Shown one piece after another: positions 1-4,913 of a stretch of 7,966 nt of DNA (position 1 is the stretch's first letter; each line of letters begins with the position of its first letter). The stretch is taken from contig JABMOR010000127.1 in NCBI GenBank assembly GCA_013203245.1, positions 1 through 7,966 on the forward strand, in the 5' to 3' direction. The translations under genes were made by a program, and so were the position numbers. This stretch comes from Candidatus Nitrosopumilus sp. (GTDB lineage: Archaea; Thermoproteota; Nitrososphaeria; Nitrososphaerales; Nitrosopumilaceae). Under the pieces are notes generated by a model. That model made no database searches and had not been told where the DNA came from. It saw only the letters and a program-made list of their open reading frames with translations.

Positions 1-37
1 AAAGTTGAGCTAATTGTTAAAGTTGACCTCAATTGTA
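1..37. repeat. Imperfect tandem direct repeat, two 18-19 bp copies
   Basis: Copy 1 (1-18) and copy 2 (19-37) both begin AAAGTTGA and both contain AATTGT. They differ by one substitution in the middle, a one-base insertion in copy 2 and the last base. The array touches the window edge and may continue to the left. It could be paired regulator sites or the end of a coding repeat: the first forward frame stays open from base 1 to a TAG at 85-87 and would read KVELIV then KVDLNC. The sequence here does not decide between these. Confidence 0.45.
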
Positions 38-41
38 TGAG

Positions 42-77
42 TTTTTTAGGGTTTTTCATGCATAAAATACAATTTTT
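42..77 (+). terminator. Possible T-run terminator of a rightward transcript from outside the window
   Basis: Three T-runs of five or six lie close together at 42-47, 52-56 and 72-77 on the + strand, upstream of the 3' end of a leftward gene. Clustered T-runs are the usual archaeal intrinsic termination signal, so they may end a rightward gene whose body lies left of base 1. AT-rich DNA produces such runs by chance, so this is tentative. Confidence 0.3.
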
Positions 78-101
78 TGATATTTAGAGACAACGTAGGA
101 A

Positions 102-347
102 TCATTCTTGAGAATAGTCACATTTTGGGCATTTTTTGTCAATAACCCTAGAACCACATTCCATGCATATTCCATCTCCGACAGCAGTTGCAATAGATTG
201 TCGTCTCTTTTGTACATATGTTTTGATTGTAAAAAATAGCAGTATTCCAATCAGTGCCGAATAGTGAAACGGGACATACTGTGTAATTCCAAGCACGACT
301 AGGAAAAGCCCCGCAATCAAAACAATATCGCGTCTCTCAAATTTCAA
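102..347 (-). CDS. Small two-helix membrane protein with C-terminal zinc ribbon (hypothetical)
   Basis: The function is unknown. The frame opens at TTG 356 (84 residues). A second in-frame TTG at 347 gives 81 residues and lies about 28 nt from a TATA-like box at 372-379, the spacing used by other genes here, so I prefer 347. In the 84-residue numbering, two hydrophobic segments (about 11-27 and 30-47) form a short helical hairpin. A basic stretch follows (KTYVQKRRQ), then a C-terminal zinc ribbon with paired cysteines C64/C67 and C76/C79 (CMECG and CPKCD). The expected arrangement is a membrane-anchored protein with its zinc ribbon in the cytoplasm, by the positive-inside rule. Such small zinc-ribbon membrane proteins are common in thaumarchaea, and no partner is evident. 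It is monocistronic, with the same orientation as the tRNA upstream. Confidence 0.75.
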   Translation of the reverse strand: MKFERRDIVLIAGLFLVVLGITQYVPFHYSALIGILLFFTIKTYVQKRRQSIATAVGDGICMECGSRVIDKKCPKCDYSQE

Positions 348-371
348 TAAACCCAAGAAACAGGATTATTC

Positions 372-379
372 ATAAAAAC
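372..379 (-). promoter_or_regulatory. TATA-like promoter of the small membrane zinc-ribbon gene
   Basis: The minus strand reads GTTTTTAT here. Its centre is about 28 nt upstream of the TTG at 347 but only about 19 nt from the TTG at 356. If the transcript is leaderless like its neighbours, this favours the shorter protein. Confidence 0.4.
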
Positions 380-487
380 ATGCCGGAGCTCAGACTCAAT
401 TAGTTTACTTCATTCAAAGTCATTTCTCTAACTCTTCCTCATTGCCCGGCAACTAGACTGTAAGATAATTTGATAATAAGATGGTGA

Positions 488-564
488 TGGTGGGATTGGA
501 GTGATTTGAACACTCGATCTCTGCGTCCCAAACGCAGAATCATACCAAGCTAGACCACAATCCC
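488..564 (-). tRNA. tRNA-Pro (anticodon TGG), no intron, CCA encoded
   Basis: Read on the minus strand from 564, a full cloverleaf is visible. The acceptor stem GGGATTG pairs with CAATCCC (498-492), and the discriminator base is A at 491. The D arm carries GG in its loop. The anticodon stem CTGCG/CGCAG closes the loop TTTGGGA, giving anticodon TGG (proline, CCA and wobble codons). The T arm is GAGTG-TTCAAAT-CACTC. The mature 74-nt body is 491-564. The next three bases (490-488) spell CCA, so the 3' end appears to be genomically encoded. The anticodon loop has the normal seven bases, so there is no intron at the common archaeal position. Confidence 0.95.
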
Positions 565-583
565 AGTATGCCATAAAAATTAC

Positions 584-595
584 CCAATTTAAGCT
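584..595 (-). promoter_or_regulatory. TATA-like promoter of tRNA-Pro
   Basis: The minus strand reads AGCTTAAATTGG, centred about 26 nt upstream of the first base of the tRNA (564). This is the standard distance from an archaeal TATA box to the transcription start. Confidence 0.5.
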
Positions 596-608
596 TCACA
601 GATAATCA

Positions 609-616
609 TTTTAAAG
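609..616 (+). promoter_or_regulatory. TATA-like promoter of methionine aminopeptidase gene
   Basis: TTTTAAAG is centred about 25 nt before the GTG start at 637, consistent with a leaderless or nearly leaderless mRNA. It lies close to the oppositely oriented tRNA-Pro promoter, so the two units share a short divergent control region. Confidence 0.45.
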
Positions 617-636
617 GTAAAATCAGGATCGAAATC

Positions 637-1533
637 GTGCAAACAGAGCAATATCTCAAAGCAGGCAAAATTGCATCGGAAGTAAGAGAGATGGTGCGAG
701 TAAAGGATTGGATAGGTAAGACGGTTTTTGAGATTTGTGAAGAGGTGGAAGGAGAGATAATAAAGAGAGGTGCAAAATGTGCGTTTCCTGTTAATGCCAG
801 CATAAATGAAATTGCAGCTCATTATACTGCAGAACCAAACGACCCAATTACAATCAAGGACACGGATTTGGTGAAAATTGATCTAGGGGTGCAAATTGAC
901 GGATACATAGCAGATACTGCCGTAACTGTTTGTTATGATGCCCAGTTTGACGGATTGGTTCAAGCTGCAGAAGAAGCATTGGCAAATGCGATGTCAATGG
1001 TAAAAACAGGTGTTAAGGCAAGTGACGTTGGGCGAACTATTGAAACAACGATTAAAAAAATGGGATTCAAACCCATTGCAAATCTCAGCGGGCATTCATT
1101 GGATCAATACACAATACATGCCGGGAAATCAATTCCAAACATTTGGTCAATTGGGGGATTTACACTTTCAGAAGATACAGCTTATGCGTGTGAACCGTTT
1201 GTAACGACGGAGCAAGGCGGAGGGTTTGTCAGAAACGGGCAAATAAAAAATATTTTTGCGTTGAATTCACGAAAGAAGACAAAAAATGAAGAGGCAGACA
1301 GGCTGCTGGATTTCATATGGGAGAATTGCAACATGTTGCCATTTGCGTTAAGGTGGATTACAAAAGAGTGGGAAGAAAAGAAAGCAAGGGAACTGCTAGA
1401 TTTTCTGGTAAAGAAAAAATCAGTCCAGGCATACCCGATACTGATCGAGGTAAACGAGCAAAGAGTCGCACAGGCAGAACACACATTCATTCCTAACGAG
1501 AACGGCGTCACTGTAACAACTAAAGCAGAGTAA
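637..1533 (+). CDS. map: Methionine aminopeptidase, type II (archaeal)
   Basis: A cytosolic dinuclear-metal protease that removes the initiator methionine from nascent proteins. The 298 residues are the normal archaeal length. All five expected metal ligands are visible: D82 and D93 (in IDLGVQIDGYIADTAVT), H153 (SGHSLDQY), E186 (ACEPF) and E281 (AEHTF). The substrate-site histidines H62 and H161 are also present. The insertion at about 195-260, with a helical subdomain, marks type II and separates it from bacterial type I enzymes. The start is GTG; the N-terminus (TEQYLKAGKIASEVRE) aligns with the family's usual beginning, and a TATA-like box lies about 25 nt upstream. A small zinc-ribbon gene follows after 17 nt and is probably co-transcribed. 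The family assignment is firm. Confidence 0.95.
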   Translation: MQTEQYLKAGKIASEVREMVRVKDWIGKTVFEICEEVEGEIIKRGAKCAFPVNASINEIAAHYTAEPNDPITIKDTDLVKIDLGVQIDGYIADTAVTVCYDAQFDGLVQAAEEALANAMSMVKTGVKASDVGRTIETTIKKMGFKPIANLSGHSLDQYTIHAGKSIPNIWSIGGFTLSEDTAYACEPFVTTEQGGGFVRNGQIKNIFALNSRKKTKNEEADRLLDFIWENCNMLPFALRWITKEWEEKKARELLDFLVKKKSVQAYPILIEVNEQRVAQAEHTFIPNENGVTVTTKAE

Positions 1534-1550
1534 ACCAGAAGTGAAAGAAT

Positions 1551-1664
1551 TTGAATGATGAAGTAAGACCATGCCCTAAATGTGGGGGATTTATGTTCAG
1601 AGAGCAAGGAGAAGAGGCATCATGGTTTTGTCCATCTTGCAATGTAAAATACAAAACAGAGTAA
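1551..1664 (+). CDS. 37-residue zinc-ribbon protein (hypothetical), TTG start
   Basis: A very short gene, easily missed. The protein has 37 residues with C8-P-K-C11 and C27-P-S-C30, the two knuckles of a zinc ribbon separated by 15 residues (GGFMFREQGEEASWF). The pattern resembles the zinc ribbons of archaeal transcription factors and RNA polymerase small subunits, but it is too short to name. TTG 1551 is the only plausible start: a stop (TGA 1542-1544) lies just upstream in frame, and the next ATG (1593) would remove the first knuckle. It begins 17 nt after the methionine aminopeptidase stop, so it is probably the second gene of that transcript. It ends 8 bp from the stop of a convergent zinc-ribbon gene. 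The cysteine spacing makes a real gene likely; its role is unknown. Confidence 0.65.
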   Translation: MNDEVRPCPKCGGFMFREQGEEASWFCPSCNVKYKTE

Positions 1665-1672
1665 TCTAAAAA

Positions 1673-1855
1673 TTATTGTCCAATAGTTTCGCCAAAGATT
1701 TTTTCAATCATAGTTAATCCGTCACAAGAAGTGCATTTGGATATTTCTGCAAATAGCACGTCGCCGTCGCGAAATTTTCTTTTAGTTGATGTTCCACACT
1801 TGGCGCATTGTTCTACAGAATATTCAGCGGTGGTTTTTTTCTTTGAGAAAATCAT
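1673..1855 (-). CDS. 60-residue zinc-ribbon protein (hypothetical)
   Basis: The function is not recognised. The 60-residue protein has a lysine-rich N-terminus (MIFSKKKTTAEYS) and one zinc ribbon with C17xxC20 (CAKCG) and C41xxC44 (CTSCD). The two knuckles are 20 residues apart, with a basic beta-hairpin-like segment (TSTKRKFRDGDVLF) between them. The C-terminal tail (TMIEKIFGETIGQ) is probably helical. Its ATG overlaps the TGA of the upstream DUF1512 gene in an ATGA arrangement, so the two are translationally coupled and probably work together. The gene ends 8 bp from the stop of the convergent 37-residue zinc-ribbon gene. There is no signal peptide or membrane segment, so it is cytosolic, perhaps bound to nucleic acid or to the DUF1512 protein. 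Confidence 0.75.
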   Translation of the reverse strand: MIFSKKKTTAEYSVEQCAKCGTSTKRKFRDGDVLFAEISKCTSCDGLTMIEKIFGETIGQ

Positions 1856-2973
1856 TGAGTGACACCCGACGTATTTCCAACACCGATAACCACTATTGAT
1901 TGGCCTGCCCTGGTGTTTTCACGAATCATTTCATGGACTTGCATACTAACATCCTCTGCAGTATCAGCAATTTCTCTAGTCATCAAAGTTATCGCCTCTT
2001 TGACAGATTGTTTCACAACGATTGAAAATATCGGAATCTTGTTGATTGTCGCCACGGCTTCAATTTGGAATCTCTCAGTGCCAATTCCCCCAATAGCCGC
2101 ACCAAAGCCTTGAGCAATCGATGCGGAATCTTCACCCTCCATTTTCAATGCAGCGTCAATCATTATTATCGTGTCAATTTTATTTTCAGAGACGATTTTT
2201 TCCAGCCCATCAGCAGGCCTTCCCACGGTAGAACCTGGCCCTTCAGCTTTTATCAGAAATAATTTCCTGTCTTCAAAATCAGTTTTTGCAAGTGAAGTTT
2301 GGAAAGCGATTGTTTCTTTTTTATTATCTAGCATCATTTTTCCAACAACCATCGGACCAATCCCATCCCCTACAGGCTGACCTGTTTTAAATGCGGGAAT
2401 TGCTTCCTTCATTGCTTCTGCATGCTCCATTATAAAAGGAAGAATCATCTGCAAAGGCAAAATCAACGGATAGTTGTTTTGTTTTTTAGCAGTCAAGAAC
2501 ATGTGATTCATAATTTTGTAAATCATTTGTAATGATGTGGCAATTTCAAGTAAAGTTTGAACTTTGGTTAATTCGACATCAGTCATTTCAGGAGAAAGTA
2601 ACTTTACATGTTCTCGCGTATAATCATCTCTAGACCTTACTGTATGTCTAACCTTGTCAACAATTCCATTAGGATCCATATCCACAGGCATTATAGTAAA
2701 ATAATCTAAAAATTTATCAATTTTTTTTTCAGGATCGTTTTTTGCTTTTAAATTATTTTTTACGTAATTAATTAATTCAATTCTAGAATATTCTCTAAAA
2801 CTTTCTAATTTTTTAATTCCTTTTTTAATTTCCCTTGAAGTAACAAATAGTTGAATTTGTTGTCCATAAAATACAAAAAGAATTATCGGAAGAATCCACA
2901 CCACCATCATTAATGGATTTGAGTCATCACTCATCGAAAACAATTGATCAAAATCAAAACTTGTGAAATTCAC
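1852..2973 (-). CDS. DUF1512 family membrane-anchored protein
   Basis: I recognise this as the archaeal DUF1512 family, whose biochemical role is not established. The longest frame opens at TTG 2982 (376 residues). The GTG at 2973 sits about 27 nt from a TATA-like box and is the better start (373 residues). Numbering from the 376-residue form, one N-terminal membrane helix (about 24-41, MMVVWILPIILFVFYG) is followed by a basic, helical region (45-120) and a large soluble domain. That domain has several glycine-rich turns: GDGIGP (205-210), EGPGSTVGRP (247-256), GFGAAIGGIG (292-301) and GVGNTSG (367-373). Beta strands such as DTIIMIDAAL and QSIVVIGVG alternate with helices, suggesting a Rossmann-like or other nucleotide/ligand-binding alpha/beta fold anchored on the cytoplasmic face. 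It overlaps the downstream zinc-ribbon gene by 4 bp. It diverges from TBP across about 130 bp. Confidence 0.75.
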   Translation of the reverse strand: MNFTSFDFDQLFSMSDDSNPLMMVVWILPIILFVFYGQQIQLFVTSREIKKGIKKLESFREYSRIELINYVKNNLKAKNDPEKKIDKFLDYFTIMPVDMDPNGIVDKVRHTVRSRDDYTREHVKLLSPEMTDVELTKVQTLLEIATSLQMIYKIMNHMFLTAKKQNNYPLILPLQMILPFIMEHAEAMKEAIPAFKTGQPVGDGIGPMVVGKMMLDNKKETIAFQTSLAKTDFEDRKLFLIKAEGPGSTVGRPADGLEKIVSENKIDTIIMIDAALKMEGEDSASIAQGFGAAIGGIGTERFQIEAVATINKIPIFSIVVKQSVKEAITLMTREIADTAEDVSMQVHEMIRENTRAGQSIVVIGVGNTSGVTQ

Positions 2974-2996
2974 TAGTATCAAGATCTTTTAGAACC

Positions 2997-3004
2997 AAAT
3001 TAAA
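2997..3004 (-). promoter_or_regulatory. TATA-like promoter of the DUF1512/zinc-ribbon pair
   Basis: The minus strand reads TTTAATTT, flanked by GC and GG. Its centre is about 27 nt from the GTG at 2973 and about 18 nt from the TTG at 2982, so it supports the GTG as the translated start. Confidence 0.4.
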
Positions 3005-3071
3005 GCATTCGTTCCAATTTCAAAAATCAAAATGGAAAAAAGGTATTCTTGTGAGTAAATAATGCCAAGTA

Positions 3072-3082
3072 TTTTTAATATA
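3072..3082 (+). promoter_or_regulatory. TATA box of the TBP gene
   Basis: TTTTTAATATA is centred about 30 nt before the ATG at 3107, so transcription should begin at or just before that ATG. The box lies inside the frame that would be translated from the upstream ATG at 3062, which argues against the longer start. TBP itself should bind here, so the gene may be autoregulated (inference). Confidence 0.55.
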
Positions 3083-3106
3083 GTTCAAATACAAAAAAAG
3101 GCAAAC

Positions 3107-3667
3107 ATGCCACAAACAAAACCAATCATAAGCATAGAAAATGTGGTAGCTTCAGCAGACGTAATGCAAAAAATGGACTTGAATGATATAACTAGAAAAT
3201 TTCCAGATGTAGAATATCACCCAGATCGATTTCCAGGGCTAGTTTTTAGATTAAAAATTCCAAAGACGGCTACATTGATTTTTACTTCAGGTAAAATGGT
3301 GTGTACAGGTTCAAAATCAGAAGTATTGGCCAGAAAAGCAGTGAAAACAGTAGTACAAAATCTTCGAAAAGGAGAAATTAAAGTTAAGAAAGATGCAGTA
3401 GTAACAATACAAAATATTGTCGCATCCATCAATTTAGGTGGAAAAATCCATTTAGAGAAAGCTGCCAGAACATTACCTAGAAGTATGTATGAACCAGAAC
3501 AATTTCCAGGACTAATCCATAGAATGCTTGATCCAAAAACAGTCATTTTGTTATTCTCATCAGGAAAACTTGTCTGTACAGGAGCTAAACATGAAGAGGA
3601 CGTATATCGGTCTGTAAATAATTTACACACATTACTAGAAGAAAAAGAATTAATGCTTTATGACTAA
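3107..3667 (+). CDS. tbp: TATA-box-binding protein
   Basis: General transcription factor that binds TATA boxes and, with TFB, recruits archaeal RNA polymerase. From ATG 3107 it has 186 residues, the usual archaeal size. It consists of two imperfect repeats forming the saddle: about 8-90 (SIENVVAS to the first SGKMVCTG unit) and about 99-180 (TIQNIVAS to SSGKLVCTG). All four phenylalanines expected to kink DNA are present: F42 (RFPGLVFR), F59 (LIFTSGK), F133 (QFPGLIHR) and F150 (LLFSSGK). An in-frame ATG at 3062 would add 15 residues (MPSIFNIVQIQKKAN) that do not look like TBP and would translate through the TATA box. The start MPQTKP at 3107 fits the family. There is a short acidic C-terminus. 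The gene stands alone, divergent from the DUF1512 operon and convergent with the tRNA-binding protein. Confidence 0.96.
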   Translation: MPQTKPIISIENVVASADVMQKMDLNDITRKFPDVEYHPDRFPGLVFRLKIPKTATLIFTSGKMVCTGSKSEVLARKAVKTVVQNLRKGEIKVKKDAVVTIQNIVASINLGGKIHLEKAARTLPRSMYEPEQFPGLIHRMLDPKTVILLFSSGKLVCTGAKHEEDVYRSVNNLHTLLEEKELMLYD

Positions 3668-3696
3668 CACCGCAAGTCAAAAACTCATTTCATTAA

Positions 3697-3751
3697 TTTT
3701 TAATTATAAAATATTAAAAAAATAACACATACATTGATAATTTAAAAAAAA
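3697..3751. terminator. AT-rich bidirectional terminator zone
   Basis: This is the gap between convergent TBP (+) and the tRNA-binding protein gene (-). The + strand has T5 at 3697-3701, about 30 nt after the TBP stop. The minus strand has T8 (A8 at 3744-3751) directly after the stop of the leftward gene, and T7 further on (A7 at 3716-3722). T-runs without a stable GC hairpin are the normal archaeal termination signal. I see no small gene in the gap. Confidence 0.5.
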
Positions 3752-4081
3752 TTATTTTATTGGACTGCCCAATGGAATATCTCCTGTAACTGTCAGCCAA
3801 AATGGTTTATCATCAACATCAGCTGCCAACAACATCGCATTGGATTCAACTCCGGCCATTGTTTTCGGTTCAAGATTTGCAAGGACAATTACAGTTTTTC
3901 CCACAATATCTTCGGGTTGAAAATACTGCGCACCGCCAATAATGACATCACGCTGATCGTCATTTCCTAAATCAATTGTACCTTTGATAATTCGGGACTT
4001 CCCTTCAATGGGTTCAGTTGCAATAATTTTTGCTACCCTAATGTCTAACTTTGCAAAATCATCATAAGACACAGTGGTCAT
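3752..4081 (-). CDS. tRNA-binding OB-fold protein (MetRS C-terminal / CsaA-like)
   Basis: A stand-alone tRNA-binding domain of 109 residues, essentially the complete domain and nothing else. Visible hallmarks are FAKLDIRVAKI (9-19) at the start of the OB fold, the central strand pair with VIIGGAQYF (46-54), and TVIVLANLEPKTMAGVES (63-80) followed by NAMLLAA. In many organisms this domain is fused to the C-terminus of methionyl-tRNA synthetase; in several archaea it is separate and called the MetRS beta subunit. CsaA and Trbp111 are related free forms. The likely role is to bind the tRNA outer corner and help methionyl-tRNA synthetase, in the cytosol. It has its own promoter 27 nt before the ATG and a T8 run right after its stop, so it is a single-gene unit. 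A chaperone (CsaA) role cannot be excluded. Confidence 0.85.
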   Translation of the reverse strand: MTTVSYDDFAKLDIRVAKIIATEPIEGKSRIIKGTIDLGNDDQRDVIIGGAQYFQPEDIVGKTVIVLANLEPKTMAGVESNAMLLAADVDDKPFWLTVTGDIPLGSPIK

Positions 4082-4102
4082 GATAAATCTTAATTATTCC
4101 CG

Positions 4103-4113
4103 TTAAAATAAAT
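4103..4113 (-). promoter_or_regulatory. TATA box of the tRNA-binding protein gene
   Basis: The minus strand reads ATTTATTTTAA, centred at 4108, exactly 27 nt upstream of the A of the ATG at 4081. This implies a leaderless transcript. The box lies just beyond the 3' end of the upstream leftward gene, so that gene is not needed for its transcription. Confidence 0.55.
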
Positions 4114-4121
4114 TTCGAATG

Positions 4122-4319
4122 TCATTGTAAATCTTTTTTATTAATTCCACTAGTTTCAATTTCATATCTCAAAGCTGCAGGAATCTCCATGTACTTTTTG
4201 TTAACTAGTCCAATTATTTGATCTTCAGGGACGTTAACTTTTTTCAACAAGTTTCCCCGTTGATGGGCATATGCATTTTTCCAAAAACCAGCACCATCTA
4301 AAGTTTCAATTTTTGTCAT
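4122..4319 (-). CDS. 65-residue conserved-looking hypothetical protein
   Basis: I do not recognise the family. The protein has 65 residues, no cysteine pairs, no signal peptide and no membrane segment. A mixed N-terminal part (KIETLDGAGFWKNAYAHQRGN) is followed by a probable helix-turn-helix-like alternation: LLKKVNVPEDQIIGLVNKKYM, then EIPAALRYEIETSGINKKDLQ. The segment PEDQIIGLVNKKYMEIP has the amphipathic pattern of a small helical protein, but I will not call it DNA-binding. A good TATA box centred 27 nt before the ATG supports a real, leaderless, single-gene transcript. The gene diverges from the SRPBCC/glycosyltransferase pair across a structured intergenic element, so co-regulation with that pair is possible. 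A downstream promoter separates it from the tRNA-binding protein gene. Confidence 0.7.
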   Translation of the reverse strand: MTKIETLDGAGFWKNAYAHQRGNLLKKVNVPEDQIIGLVNKKYMEIPAALRYEIETSGINKKDLQ

Positions 4320-4340
4320 GTATTTTGTAAATCCCGTTTT

Positions 4341-4352
4341 CTTTTAAATTTT
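4341..4352 (-). promoter_or_regulatory. TATA box of the 65-residue hypothetical gene
   Basis: The minus strand reads AAAATTTAAAAG, centred about 27 nt upstream of the ATG at 4319. The site is nearly palindromic (CTTTTAAATTTTAAG, 4341-4355) and directly abuts the structured element at 4357-4435. Confidence 0.55.
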
Positions 4353-4356
4353 AAGT

Positions 4357-4435
4357 GACTGTGACCGAAGAATGGCAAACGCCATTGGAACTGGAGTTAA
4401 TGTTCCGGATTTTAGGCATGTTACCGATCACAGTC
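4357..4435. other. 79-bp inverted-repeat element: candidate structured RNA or shared operator
   Basis: The ends are a perfect 8-bp inverted repeat: GACTGTGA (4357-4364) and TCACAGTC (4428-4435). Inside are a perfect 6-bp hairpin with a 4-base loop (AATGGC 4371-4376, GCCATT 4381-4386) and a 5-bp hairpin with a 10-base loop (GGAAC 4387-4391, GTTCC 4402-4406). As RNA this would make a closed multi-helix junction on either strand. It has no T-loop, no clear C/D boxes and no match to a riboswitch core that I know. It sits between two divergent TATA boxes. The palindromic box at 4457-4467 is centred 27 nt from 4435, so a leftward RNA could start exactly at the repeat edge. Alternatively it is a protein-binding site controlling both neighbours. 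A 36-codon frame at 4372-4482 looks accidental. Confidence 0.45.
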
Positions 4436-4456
4436 TATTTCAAATGTTGTGTGATC

Positions 4457-4467
4457 TAATATATTTA
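4457..4467 (+). promoter_or_regulatory. TATA box of the SRPBCC/glycosyltransferase pair, possibly bidirectional
   Basis: TAATATATTTA is centred at 4462, 30 nt before the ATG at 4492, which fits a nearly leaderless transcript. The core is close to palindromic. In the leftward sense it is 27 nt from position 4435, the edge of the inverted-repeat element, so it might also drive a leftward transcript. Confidence 0.55.
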
Positions 4468-4491
4468 ATGCGGAACCCATGATGGTAACAT

Positions 4492-4908
4492 ATGGCTACA
4501 ATTGAGGTAGAGATAGAAATCAATTCAACCGTAGACAAAGTGTGGGAGGTTGTTTCAGATATAGATAATGAGCCAAAATTTTGGAAGGGAACAAAAGAAG
4601 TCAAAAATATTTCTAAAGAAGGAAACACAATCAATAGAGAAATTACAATAGCTTTTAGAGATCAGAAATGTTTGCAACAAGTGGAAATTCATCCAAAAGA
4701 AAAAATCATAGCCAGATTCACCAAAGGAATCATTGTAGGTGAGAAAATAATATCCATTACAGCCAAAGGTGAGAAAACAATACTTTCAACATACTGGGAT
4801 ATCAAACTAACAGGTATGATGGGGATGTTTACAAGTATGATTAAAAAACACATCAAAAGTGGAACTGAGCAGGCCATGCAAAGCATCAAAGAAGAAATCG
4901 AGCGATAG
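4492..4908 (+). CDS. SRPBCC family protein (START/Bet v1-like fold)
   Basis: A 138-residue protein with the usual layout of the SRPBCC superfamily. A first beta strand (TIEVEIEIN, 3-11) leads to a short helical pair (STVDKVWEVVSDIDNEPKFW). An antiparallel sheet of alternating strands follows (KEVKNIS, TINREITIAF, KCLQQVEIHP, KIIARFTKGI, TILSTYWDIKL), then a long C-terminal helix (MFTSMIKKHIKSGTEQAMQSIKEEIER). This fold makes a deep hydrophobic pocket for lipids, polyketides, isoprenoids or other small ligands; the ligand here cannot be told. There is no signal peptide, so it is cytosolic or peripheral. The stop is 5 nt before the ATG of a membrane glycosyltransferase, so the two are co-transcribed, and a lipid-handling role for that enzyme is a reasonable inference. 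The promoter is 30 nt upstream. Confidence 0.8.
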   Translation: MATIEVEIEINSTVDKVWEVVSDIDNEPKFWKGTKEVKNISKEGNTINREITIAFRDQKCLQQVEIHPKEKIIARFTKGIIVGEKIISITAKGEKTILSTYWDIKLTGMMGMFTSMIKKHIKSGTEQAMQSIKEEIER

Positions 4909-4913
4909 AGTTT

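Noticed and set aside
1..59. Leftward partial frame starting at ATG 59 (MKNPKKLIQL...)
   Set aside because: Only 19 codons before the window edge, no promoter at the leaderless spacing, and no recognisable sequence.
357..487. Possible gene or RNA between the small membrane protein and tRNA-Pro
   Set aside because: No frame of useful length with a promoter and no stable fold beyond background; only the leftward promoter is visible.
1182..1607. Leftward 141-codon frame opposite the methionine aminopeptidase gene
   Set aside because: It is antisense to a gene with complete catalytic motifs, and its translation shows no domain-like pattern.
2343..2370. GDGIGP motif in the DUF1512 protein as a sign of an isocitrate/isopropylmalate dehydrogenase
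   Set aside because: In those enzymes the motif is N-terminal and is followed by other conserved substrate residues that are absent here; the overall protein is different.
3217..3630. Leftward 137-codon frame opposite TBP
   Set aside because: It is a mirror of the TBP repeats on the other strand, with no independent support.
4357..4435. tRNA, c-di-GMP riboswitch, hammerhead, C/D or H/ACA identity for the inverted-repeat element
   Set aside because: There is no T-loop or D-loop consensus, no riboswitch or ribozyme core, and no intact C and D boxes. An ACA three bases from the end exists, but it is buried in the closing stem.
4357..4435. Miniature transposable element
   Set aside because: Terminal repeats are present, but no target-site duplication is visible at the flanks and no second copy occurs in the window.
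4372..4482. 36-codon forward frame (MANAIGTGVNVPDF...) upstream of the SRPBCC gene
   Set aside because: It lies inside the hairpin element and runs across the SRPBCC promoter TATA box; the coding look is probably by chance.
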